DNA from: Capsaspora owczarzaki ATCC 30864
Taxonomy: Eukaryota > Opisthokonta > Filasterea
DNA length: 64,000 nt
NCBI RefSeq assembly: GCF_000151315.2
Contig: NW_011887292.1
Location: 1,463,684 to 1,527,683 of the forward strand
Reading direction: 5' to 3'
Shown here piece by piece: positions 23,025 to 33,887 of this stretch. Under the pieces are notes generated by a model, which saw nothing but the letters and a program-made list of their open reading frames with translations, was not told where the DNA came from and did no database searches. Position 1 is the stretch's first letter; every line of letters starts with the position of its first letter. The position numbers and the translations under genes are program-made.

Positions 23025-26000
23025 ATGTCAGGTCAACATCCGATCGTGACTGCAACACGCTCCATCGACGACCTGGCCAGCGACCTGTTTGCCTCAGTGG
23101 TGGACGAGGAGATGTTGACGGCCGCAATGCCGGACGGCGTGAGGCCAGACAGTGACTTTTTCCTCGGCGTGACCGAGTTTGACTTGCCAGAGCTGGAGGG
23201 CGACCCAACCGTGGATGCGCTGTTGCAGCCAGGACCACCAACGCACCGTGCTGCAATGCGCTCCTTGTCAGACCTGGTTGTCAAAATGACGCTGAAACCA
23301 GCCGATCTCGTGTTGGGAACAGCTTCATCGCAGCCTGCTCCGGGGTTTACGCAAGACATTTCCGCGTTCCCGCACGAGCTACGGCAGCCGCATCAGTTGC
23401 TTTCGGGCGCACCTCTGCTCCACATGCAACGGGAGAACGATGGTGGTGCTGGCATTCCTCAAACACCCGCGTCCGCCACGTCGTCAGTCTCGTTCTCCAG
23501 CGAGTTTGCCGCGCACATGTCGCTGTCGGCCGGGGGTACCCCGAGCACAGACGGCAGCAGTCCTGCCGCTGGCGGCGGCGTCACAAAGACCCCATTGCAC
23601 CGTGTCTCGCGCACCTTTGACAGCGCGCGGCGCCCGTCGTCGTCGTCAAGAGGCAGCTCCTTCGATCAAGGCCTGGAGGATTATTCCGTCCATTCCAATA
23701 ATCACGTCGGAGTTGTCGTCTCGGCAGCTTCTCCCGTGAACTCGTCGACAGAACCTTCCCCCGGCCCTGCTGGCGACATGAGTGCCCCGCGCGAGCACGC
23801 ACGAGCAAAACGCGAGCGAAGCTTGGCATCGCAGTTGCTGGATGGGCGCGACGTTATCCGACGCGATTTTGACGAGTACACGCCCACGACGTCCGCGGCG
23901 ACGACCGCCAGTCGAGCACCACACTCGACCAATATTGTCGACGGTTTGCTAATCACATCGTCGCTTGATCTCATGCTGCAACCCAAGCGCAAGGTCCGCC
24001 GCAGCAGAAGCCACAGCGATCCCCAGCTTTTCAACGACCGGCACGACAATGGCATGGACGATTTCGATGTCAACGATGTCATTCCGACTGCGACAACCAT
24101 GAATCTGGCTGCGGACGGCAGCGCGCTCTCACAATTGCTCAACGGTGTTGAACTTCCCCACCAGTTGCAACAGCGTCGCATGCACGAGCTGACTGCTGTT
24201 CTCCCGGGTGCCTCCACCCTACGACGAGACGATCTGGCTGTATGGGCGTCATCAGCAAGCAAAGCTGATCAGTATCCCGTGTTTTCGCCACAGCAGCCAT
24301 CCTTCCACCAAGCGCCCTCCGCCCAACAACATCAACATCAGCAGCAACATCCACAGCATCAGCAGCAACATCAGCAGCAACATCAGCAGCAACATCAGCA
24401 GCAACATCAGCAACAGCAACAGCAACATCAACAGCAGCAACAACAGCAGCAATTCCAATTACAGCCTCAAGTGCAGGCGCAGCAACACCTCCATCACCAG
24501 CAGGCGTTCCAGGACCACTCCTCTCACCATCAACACACTTCGACTCATTCCGACAGTCAATACCGCCCTGTGGTGGCCTACAATGCCGATGGTGGCATTA
24601 CGATTGCGCTTCCGCCAAAATCTGCAGACTCGAAGCAGACCCACAGTTCAAACTCCCACTCGCCTGCTCAGTATGCTTCAAATGGAATGTTAAATCTCGA
24701 CGTCGGGCCAGGGTCAATGGAAGATGACCAAAGCTCAGGTCGACAAGCAAGCAGACTGCATCCCAGCCTTGCTGGTCGTCCACCGCTGATTCGTCGTCGC
24801 AGCAACTCGATGCCAAACATTTCCATCACTATTATTTGTGAGTTTTTTTTGTTTTGCACTTTGCGAATATGGAGTTGGTGGCAATTGGTTTGGTGGCGAT
24901 CGTACCTTGTTGATGTTCACCTCACGAATTGCTTTTATCCACTTTGGCCTGTCGTTGTTGCTTGTTCTTTTTGTTTTTCGGTTCCTTTGTATGCACAGCT
25001 CCCAACGATCCCGCGGCTGCCGCTTCCCAAATGGAACAAATGCAAATGCTGCTTCAAGATCCTCGGAAACTCATTTCTAAAAATGGTGACTTGGTCAACG
25101 TCAATCTCGGCTCCATCACCGGGAGCGTGTCTTCCAGCCCAGCTTCGCCCTCGGGAGCTTCATCTCCGTTGTCCTCGCTTGTATCATTGATTCAACAGCA
25201 GCAACAACAACATCAGCAGCAGCAACAGCAACCACAACAACAGCCACAACCAGTGCACTTGTTCTCGCAGTCACCCCAGCTTGCGTCTCCGTCCGCACAG
25301 ACTGTCACCAATCAGGCTGCCCAAATTCAACAGCTTCTTCTTCAGATGCAGACACAGCAACAACAGCAGCAGCAGCAGCAGCAGCTCAGTCCGGTGGATT
25401 TGCAGACGCAGCAATTGCAAATGCTCCAACAGCAACAAGCCGCGCTTATTTCGCAGCTCCAAAGCCTGCAAGCGTCAACTTCACCGAGCCTTTCTCCGCG
25501 GTCTTCGTTCTCAAACCTGCCGCAGTTGAACATTCCCTCGCCAGCAAACTCCCTCCCTTCCCTTCCGTTACTGGGCCCGCAAACCACGTCCCTCAATTCA
25601 TACAACCCATTGCTGAGTTTGCTGCTTCAGCAACAACAGCAACAACAGCATCAGCAGCAACAGCAATTGGCCCAGCAACTTGCCCAACAACAGCTTGCGC
25701 AGCAGCAATTCGCTCAACACCAGCTCGCTGCCGCCCTTTCTCCGGGTGCGGGCGACCTCCAATTTTCAATGATGAATGGTTTTGGAAATGGAGGCGTGAG
25801 GTCACGGCAGGGGTCCATTTCAGACCCAATGTCGCCAATGGCGCAAGCGCAATTTTCACCGCAAGTTTATCCTCCCTCCTTGCACCAGCCTCCAGGAATG
25901 ACGCAACCACCCAGCATGCACCAGCCTCCCATTCAGCAGCAGTTTCACCATGCACCAGCAGTGTCGGCGCATCCGCCCCCTCCTGCCCGACAAGGTTCGG

Positions 26001-26131
26001 ACGGTGCGGGCAGTCGGAACTGGGAGTTTCGTGCATTCGCACCTCGCACGGAACACAAGGCTGCGCCCACTCCGTCGAATAACAATTGGCACTTCCGAGC
26101 CGAAACTGGCAATAAAAAGCCCCGGACATGA
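23025..26131 (+). CDS. Gln-rich regulatory protein with 14-3-3-type motifs
   Basis: Unrecognised 981-residue protein. Exons 23025-24837 and 24999-26131 are joined by a 161-nt GTGAGT...CACAG intron in phase 1. The N-terminal 70 residues are acidic (SIDDLASDLFASVVDEE, TEFDLPELEGD), like a short activation region. Several basic sites with central Ser follow: RSLSDL, RSRSHSDPQLF and RRRSNSMPNISI. The last two fit the 14-3-3 mode-1 pattern RSxSxP. His/Gln runs occur around 24330-24460 and polyglutamine around 25195-25230, 25355-25385 and 25628-25700. Near the C-terminus a short motif repeats as NWEFRAFAP and NWHFRAETG. No DNA-binding or enzymatic domain was seen. Inference: a phospho-regulated transcriptional or RNA-associated scaffold, comparable in style to CRTC coactivators but without a match I can defend. 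Confidence 0.8.
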
Positions 26132-26554
26132 ACGCAACCTTGCTTGCCGTTTGTTGGTCGTTTGTCGGAACCTAGTTCTTACCGCATTATCCTCTTTGAA
26201 AATAAAGTTACATGAACCAATGCAGTATTTAGACCGGGCAATATGCCACGCTTGACTCACGTTGTGTAACTACGCTCGCGAGACGGAGAGGTGCGACTGG
26301 CAAGATTACGTCCAATAAGCCTCTAGATTAAGAAACATTTTGGGCGTCATGCCAAATTGGCAAACAAATCGACATGCAGACAATAAAAAAAAAAAGAAAA
26401 AAAAGAAAAAACAAAAAGCAAAGGACAGCTTTCGAGCTTTGCCGCGTCCCAGAAATGCCTTGCTGCAAGTGTGCCATGGAAGAGAGAGAAAGAGAGCGCT
26501 CTGTTCGATGGAGCGACAAATAATACAATTTGCTTGTGTGAGTATATTACCGCA

Positions 26555-26585
<31 letters not shown>

Positions 26586-27881
26586 CCAATCAAACAGCTC
26601 GGTTGCGTACAAAACGCATCGTCACAAACAGATCGCCGGGCGGCGATGGAACCTGCAGCCTGTTGGAGGTGTCGAAAGTAATATCCATTACAGCCGGTTC
26701 AATGTACCACACCAACGGTATGAGAGAGGTCCGCCAAGAATGCATTTTCACGCTCGTCCAAATGCCTTGCTTTCTTGGGGGCGTGAGGCGACCGTTTTTT
26801 TTTTTTAACCTCTGTTCGTTTTCTTTCTTCGTCTTTTCGTTCGATCTTCGACTGGCAGTCAAAAATCATCTTTGAGATGAGCACTTGTTTGATTGTAGAT
26901 GTAATGTTCTGTGTTTGATAGACCATTCTCCAGAACAAGTCATACAGCAAACAACCGCTGCCCTTGGCAGGAATTGGCGCGCTATTTTGTGATGTATTTT
27001 ACTTGTTCAAAAAAAACCGATCCCTAAAACGTCGTGGGCCATTTATTTTGCTGAATCTGTACGAGTAATTTTTTCCCTCTTTTTTTTTTTTTTTTTTCCT
27101 CCCTTTTTTTTTTTTGTTCCTTTTTGCCTGTTTGTCGATTTTATTGCGGCTCCCTGCCTTCGTCCACACAGCCCGCCTCAGACTTTCGGCAGAAGCAAGG
27201 GGGAAACGGATGGAGCTCCCCTACACCACTTGTGGGCGGAGGGTGGAGCGTCGTTGTAGATCCCAGAAGAGCAACTCTGATGCACAAAGCGCACCTCATG
27301 CAATGCTCTTCTGCTTTTTTTTTTTTTTTTTTTTTGCTGAATTTGCTGGATTTCCATTGAACGGTCTGGCTCGATATTCTTTTCGCCCTCCCGCCCATCT
27401 CCTTTGTTTCGGCTGTGGCGTGGTTCAGTTTGCGTCAGCTGCCTTGCCGTTGTGATCATCTGTAGAAAACTATGTTTGGAGACTGTTTCCGGAGACGGAG
27501 GCTTCCCCATCTGTCCTGGCTTGAAAGAACTCATGGGAGCACGCAGCAAGGGGAGCAAACGAGAATTGCATTTTCCGTCTTTTTTCCTTCGTTTTTTTTT
27601 TTTTTTTTTTTTTTGCTTCTTTTTTCATTTTTCACTATTAACAACTTTAACTTTCTGGGTCCCCGTTTCGTTTGCGGACTCTTCTTGTTTGCTGCTTGTC
27701 CGGCTTCATACTCACTTGTTTGCTGATGGTGTGTCTGTTTGCTCTAACTCTGCTCCCTCTGGTTGATCGGAAATGTAGTTTCTCTTTTTTTTTTTTTCCG
27801 TTTATTTCTTCTTGCCCTTCCTCTTTTTTTTTTCTTCTTCTTTTCTTTCTTGAACTATCCTTGTGCTTTGGATCAACAGCC
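26132..27881. other. Gap between Gln-rich gene and mucin-like receptor gene
   Basis: This 1.75-kb gap lies between two plus-strand genes. The left part is the 3' UTR of the Gln-rich gene. The rest has long homopolymers (A at about 26560-26584; T at 27079-27115, 27317-27334, 27590-27614 and 27789-27836) and no recognisable coding region or RNA gene. The sequence just before the next ATG (TTGGATCAACAG, then CC) could be an acceptor for a 5' UTR intron, but no matching donor was chosen. Confidence 0.45.
26201..26206 (+). promoter_or_regulatory. AATAAA polyadenylation signal
   Basis: A canonical AATAAA hexamer lies 70 nt after the stop codon of the Gln-rich gene on the same strand, at the expected distance and orientation. 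Use of this site is inferred. Confidence 0.55.
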
Positions 27882-30800
27882 ATGACACGAGCTGCAGCCC
27901 GATCTGCTGCGCTGAGCGTAGTCTTTTTCGTGTTGCTTTCCTTGCTACATGGATCTGCGTTTGCCGATCCCCCGCCTCCCCAAGTCTCGTTTTTTGTCGA
28001 GTTTGACAATGTTGCCTCTTCGACGGTTACGATCGCTTCCACGTACGCGTCAGCAACACCATCATCGACTCTTCCTCCAGTCGTTTCATCCTTCTTTTTG
28101 GAGGTGTCCCCGTTCGTTTCTTCTGCTACCCCATCGTCAGCGACCCCGACAGCAGCGCCTTCATCGACGCTGCCGCCTGTGACCTCGTCGTTCTTCATCG
28201 AGGTTTCTCCATCTTCTTCGTCGGCCACTCCGTCGATTACCCCTTCGTCGGCCACTGCTGAAGTTTCGTCGGCCACTCCTGAAGTTTCGTCGGCCACTCC
28301 TGAGGTTTCATCGGCCACTCCTGAGGTTTCATCGGCCACTCCTGGACCTTCGTCGACGCTCCCTGCTCCAATCTCGTCGTTCTTCATTGCAGTGTCGCCA
28401 TTCTCTTCGTCGGCTACTCCGTCGATTACCCCTTCGTCGGCTACTCCTGAGGTTTCGTCTGCCACTCCTGAAGTTTCGTCGGCTACTCCTGAGGTTTCGT
28501 CTGCCACTGCTGAAGTTTCGTCTGCCACTCCTGAAGTTTCGTCGGCCACTCCTGAGGTTTCATCGGCCACTCCTGAGGTTTCATCGGCCACTCCTGGACC
28601 TTCGTCGACGCTCCCTGCTCCAGTCTCGTCGTTCTTCATTACAGTGTCGCCATTCTCTTCGTCGGCCACTCCGTCGGTCACCCCTTCGTCGGCCACGCCT
28701 GATGCTTCGTCGGCCACGCCTGATGCTTCGTCGGCCACTCCTGATGCTTCGTCGGCCACTCCATCGGTCACCCCTTCATCGGCCACCCCTGGACCTTCGT
28801 CGACGCTCCCTGCTCCGATCGCGTCGTTCTTCATTGCAGTGTCGCCATTCTCTTCGTCGGCTACTCCGTCGATTACCCCTTCGTCGGCGACGCCTGATGC
28901 TTCGTCGGCCACCGCATCTTCCGCTACTCCGTCGATTACTCCCATCGATCTTTGCGGCAAAAACGTGGTCGATTACTTGGCTGGTACGCCTGACGCATTC
29001 TCGCCCCTGGGCGGGTTTGTCCAGCCAGCTTCTGACGCCTTCTATCCGGTCGATGATTCAGTTCATTTCTTCACGCAATACGCGCCCACCCCGACCGACC
29101 CGATTACTCTGTCTTACACTTTCACCAGTGACTCTGCAGGTAACAATGCGTGGCGGATGAGAGGAAAATTAGTTGACTGGGGTAGTTTGACATGTCTTAC
29201 TCATCAAATGCTCTTGTTTTTGGCTATGTTGCTTCTCCTTTCGCAGTGGTCAACATGTACACGATCCAAGCCATGATCGACAACTATGGATGCACTGGAA
29301 CCCTCTCAGAGTGCGCCCAACAGTCACCCGGTGCCTGGACGTTCGAAGGCTGGAATGGTGCAGCCTGGGTTGTTCTTGACTCGCAAGCTGGGCAAACCGC
29401 TTGGACCGCAGGCCAGACCCGCACCTTCGTTCTGTGCCAGCCCGTTGCCTACAATGGCTACCGTCTGCACATTACTGCCAATGCCGGTTATATTACTTGC
29501 GATGATTATCCGACGTGCTTCTCTCCGGACCCGGTGCGCAGCGGTGTTTCTTTGCAACAACTGACCCTCTATCAAGAGTGTCCCACCAACTCGTTTGGCT
29601 GCTCATCGAGCTCAAGCGCCACCCCTGTTGCCAGCTCTGCCACCCCTTCATCGACGCGATCGGTCGTTTCGTCTATTTCCTCCACTCCCTCCAGCAACAC
29701 CCCGATCTCGAGCAACACTCCCTCCAGCAACACGCCCGTCTCGAGCAACACGCCCATCTCGAGCAACACTGTCGTCGTGTCGACTACTCCCAGCTCCGTT
29801 TCGGAGACCTCCACTCGTATCGTGATCAGCACCACTCCTTCTGTCACCCCTGGCTCTGTGACCCCTGGCTCTGTCACACCTTCGTCGGCCACCCCTGGCT
29901 CTGTCACACCTTCGTCGGCCACTCCTGGTTCTGTCACCCCCGGCTCTGTCACGCCTTCGTCGGCCACTCCTGGTTCTGTCACCCCCGGCTCTGTCACGCC
30001 TGGCTCGGTTACCCCCAGCTCGGCCACCCCTGGTTCTGTCACCCCTGTCTCGGTCACCCCTAGCTCAGCCACTCCTGGCTCTGTCTCCGTCACCCCTGGC
30101 TCCGTCACCCCTGGCTCCGTCACCCCTAGCTCGGCCACTCCGGCATCCGTTACTCCTTCGTCGGCGACGCCCTCTGTTACCCCTTCGTCTGCAACGCCTT
30201 CCGTCACTGGAGCCATCACTTGCGGTGCCAACGTCGTTGACATTTACCCTGGCGTTGCTTCAGTCGAGACGTACGACGAGCCTTATGCTGATCCAGAGCT
30301 CATCTTCTTCAACGACGAGGAGAGTGTGCACTTCTGGACGTACTATGCGCCTACTATCGAGAACCCCGTGTACCTGGGATACGCTTTTGACAGTGGAGTT
30401 GCCACAGGTGAGCCTTTTGTTTTTTGCTGTTCTGCTTCTACGTTTGCTGACGTCCGGCACAATCCTTTTTTGCGTTGCCTGACTGTCTGACTAACATTGA
30501 CCCTCTTCTGCTTGTTTTCACCGCAGCCGTGAACCAGTACACTATTCAAGCGATGCTCGAGAACACCGAGTGCTCTGGCACCTATGCAGAGTGCGCTCAA
30601 CAGAGCCCTGGCACTTGGACTTTTGAAGGTTTCGATGGCTCCGCATGGCACGTGCTCGACTCTCGTGCCAACGAAATCAACTGGGGAATTGGTGAAACTC
30701 GCACGTACTCTTTCTGCCAGCCCAACGAGTATTACAGCTACCGCTTCAACATTACCTCCAACGCCGGCTATGTTGTTTGCTTCGATCCTCCTACTTGCGA

Positions 30801-33321
30801 TATTACGTCTCCTTTGACGTCCGGTGTCTCTGTTCAGCACATCGAGCTCGTGCAACAGTGCCCCACGAGCGACACTTTCTGCGAGAGCTCCGCGTCTTCA
30901 TTCCCATCGCCCACTTCCTCGATCGGCACTGCCACTTTCTCGACCGGCACCCCGACTTTCTCGACCGGTACTGCCACCTTCTCGACCGGCACAGCCACGA
31001 CCGGCACCCCCACTTTCTCGACTGGCACTCCGAGCGTTGTTGGCTCCGAAACTGCTTCATCGTCGCGCCCCACCGTGTCGTCCGAGCGCCCTACCGTGTC
31101 GTCAACCCGAGTCAGCGTTTCCTCCGAGCGCCCCACCGTCTCGTCCGAGCGTCCCTCTGTGTCGTCAACCCGAATTAGTGTCTCCTCAGAGCGCCCCACA
31201 GTTTCGTCCAGCCGCGTCACTGTTTCGTCCGAGCGCCCGACGGTTTCGTCCACTCGCATCTCTGTTGCCTCGTCCTACCCTACTCCGACTGTTCCGTCGA
31301 GTTTGTTGCCGTCTGTCACCCCATCTGCGTCTTCCCCGACCCCGACAGTCTCTTCGACGCTGCCTCCTCCGATTTCGAGCTTCTTTATCGAGATCAACCC
31401 ACACTCGTCGGCTACTCCATCGGCTTCCGGTTCGCCCTCTCCGACGGTCTCGTCGACGCTGCCTCCTCCGATTTCGAGCTTCTTCATCGAGATCAACCCG
31501 CACTCGTCGGCTACGCCATCGGCCACTGGTTCGCCCTCTCCGACCGTCTCGTCGACGCTGCCTCCTCCGATTTCGAGCTTCTTCATCGAGATCAACCCGC
31601 ACTCGTCGGCTACGCCATCGGCCACTGGTTCGCCCTCTCCTACCGTCTCGTCGACGCTGCCTCCTCCGATTTCGAGCTTCTTCATCGAGATCAACCCGCA
31701 CTCGTCGGTTACTCCGTCCGCCTCTGCGACCACCGCGACTGCTTCCGTGTCTGGCACTGCCGGCATCCGTCCTCTGGTTGCTTGGATTCCTATTCCTACC
31801 CAACCGCTCGTGCTTGGCGTTGCCTGGTCCTTTGACGTGCCCGCCGACGCCTTCAGCAGCCCGGATGCCACCGAGCCTCTCGTGTACGTTGCCACCCTGT
31901 CACCGTTGGCCGCGTTGCCAGACTATCTGTCCTTCGATACCGCTGGTCAGTTCGTGGGTCTCCCGCAAGAGTCTCTCGTCGCTCCTGGGCTTGTCACTCT
32001 GCGCTTGACGGCCTTTGACCAGTTTGGCCAGACCGCCAGCACCACCTTCCAGCTCGACATTACTCAATCGACCTTCGCGCCGAGCTTTGTGCTCCGAATG
32101 GGCATGGACTTCCCCTTCCCAGCTTTCGGGGCCTCCAATTTCTTCCACCTCTTCGACGACCTTGCGGCGGCTACCGCCCCGCGCAACACCACGAGCTTCT
32201 GGCTGCGCAACGCCTTCTCGGGCTCCACTGTCGTCGATTTCACGACCTTCAACAACGACCCCAGTGAAGGCTACAACCTGTACTCGACGCTTCTTGCCGG
32301 CGGTCTCGAGGGTCTTTCTGACATTGTTGGCTACGATGTCATGTACATGTACTTCCTCGACGGACCGACCACCGTCTCTCTTCCCGTCACGCCTTCTCCC
32401 TCAACGTCCGTTGAGACACCAACCACCGAGGTCGCCACGTCCACCGCAGTCACCGAGACCACCGGCACTCCGACCACTCAAGTGCCGACACCCACGACAG
32501 GTACTCCGACCACTGAGGTGCCCACCCCGACGACTGGCACACCAACAACCGCCGTGCCATCTGAGACTACTGGCGCTCCTAGCACTGTTGTGCCCGGCTC
32601 GACCACCGCCGCCGTCAGCTCTGCCACCGCCGTCCCCACGTCTGGCGTTGCGCCTACCTCCACTGGTGCCGTCGTCTCGCCTTCGAGCGACAGCGTCGAC
32701 CTTGTGGCCATCCTTGTTCCGCTCTTCATTCTGCTCTTCCTGTTGATCGTTCTCATCTACCTGGCTTGGCGCCGCAAGCGTCAGATGGAGTACCGTCCTA
32801 TGGCCACGGACGCCCAAATCCAGGCTGCAGCCCTCGCGAGCCTTGAGGCTGGCTACCGCCCAGCTGGTGGCAAGCAAGAGCCCGAGATGCAACAAGTTGA
32901 GGAGGCCGAGTCGACTGGCTCCAGTGCCGGCTCCGGCGACACCTTGTTCAAGAAGGCCCGCACTCTGCCAAACTACCAGTACCCGCCCGCCTTCAGCGGA
33001 GCTCGCGTCGCCCCGCCGGTTGTCCCAGCACCATCTACTCAGCGCGAAGCCCCAGTCGAGCCTGCAGTTGATGTCGCAGCTGCCGCTGGTGCCGCTGGTG
33101 CCGCCGCGGGCCGCACGCGCACCCTGCCACCGTATGCCGAGCCCCCAGCGTTTGTTGCTGGCGCTGGACGCACTCGTGCCCTGCCGGCTTATCAGGAGCC
33201 TCCGCCGTTCACTGACGATGCCAGCGCAAGAGGCGCTGCCCGTCCATCGCGCACGCTGCCTGCTTATGCCCCTCCTCCGGCGTACGATGACCAAATGCGT
33301 CAATCTAGCGATTTTGCATAA
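27882..33321 (+). CDS. Mucin-like single-pass receptor with discoidin-like, cadherin-like (CADG) and PPxY-tail modules
   Basis: A 1,737-residue type I membrane protein in three exons (27882-29139, 29247-30407, 30527-33321), both junctions phase 1. Order: signal peptide (hydrophobic core after MTRAAARSAA); Ser/Thr/Pro mucin-like repeats; a galactose-binding/discoidin-like domain (NVVDYL to LQQLTLYQEC); a second mucin stretch; a second discoidin-like domain (NVVDIY to IELVQQC); a third mucin region with SSERPTV units and four 33-residue repeats; a dystroglycan-type cadherin-like (CADG) domain around LPDYLSFDTAGQFVGLPQ; a region around SGSTVVDFTTF that may be SEA-like; a last Thr/Ser/Pro stretch; a transmembrane helix (AILVPLFILLFLLIVLIYLA) followed by RRKR. 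The cytoplasmic tail has four LPxYxxPPx[FY] units, the last ending PPPAYDD, a WW-domain ligand. Architecture resembles dystroglycan, but orthology is unproven. Confidence 0.88.
31342..31737 (+). repeat. Tandem array of four 99-bp coding repeats
   Basis: Four head-to-tail copies of a 99-bp unit begin at 31342, 31441, 31540 and 31639 inside exon 3 of the receptor gene. Each encodes 33 residues with the core STLPPPISSFFIEINPH. Nucleotide identity between copies 2, 3 and 4 is very high, which suggests recent unequal exchange. Related, more diverged copies occur near the N-terminus of the same protein. Confidence 0.92.
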
Positions 33322-33887
33322 ACCCTTGCATGCTCGGTTTCTAAGCACATTATTCCTTCGCTTCAAACCACCAAGGACAACGAAAACAACAGGCTTGTGT
33401 CGTTTGAAATACTAGCGACTCCCTTTTCGTTTGCATGCTTCCTTCCACATGCGTTCCCGTGTTTGCTTTGTTTATTTGTTGCTGTTTGTTCTAGGTTTTT
33501 GTCTTGCTCTTTGGGTGTGTTTTCTTTTTCTTTCTCCCTTTTCTTTTCCAAGTTACGTTATCTGTCAGCCTTTTCTTGTGTGTGTGTGTTGCTGTTGTTG
33601 TCGTTGATCAGAACGTGACAACGCCATTGATATTTGCATGTGTTTGTGTTGGTCAGGATGGTGTTGCGCTTTTTGTATCAGCATTGAATAGCACGCAGCT
33701 TTTCGTCAATTGCCACACTCGCGCTTCCGATCCAACAAGTTTCCTCCCAATGAATGAGTGAAATACTGTGTCAAAGTCGGGTCTCTCTCACTTGTTCACC
33801 TAAAACGAAGGAATCTCAAAGAAAAGGCGCAGTCAGTCATCATTCACTTTTGAACGTGAGCGACAAACAGGGGGCAGGCCACTACTC
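33322..33887. other. Gap before CABLES
   Basis: This 566-nt T-rich stretch lies between two plus-strand genes. It holds the 3' UTR of the receptor and the promoter of CABLES. A GTGAGC at about 33855 and an AG at about 33876 could bound a very short 5' UTR intron, but I do not rely on it. No coding region was seen. Confidence 0.45.

Noticed and set aside
27647-28960. Minus-strand frame of VADETSGVADE repeats, and a similar one at 29572-30243
   Set aside because: They are the complement of the Ser/Ala/Thr/Pro repeats of the receptor gene. Repetition keeps the antisense frame open by itself.
28243-28960. Regular short repeats that could suggest a CRISPR or satellite array
   Set aside because: Units are in-frame Ser-Ala-Thr-Pro codons with no unique spacers, inside a clear protein-coding exon of a eukaryotic gene.
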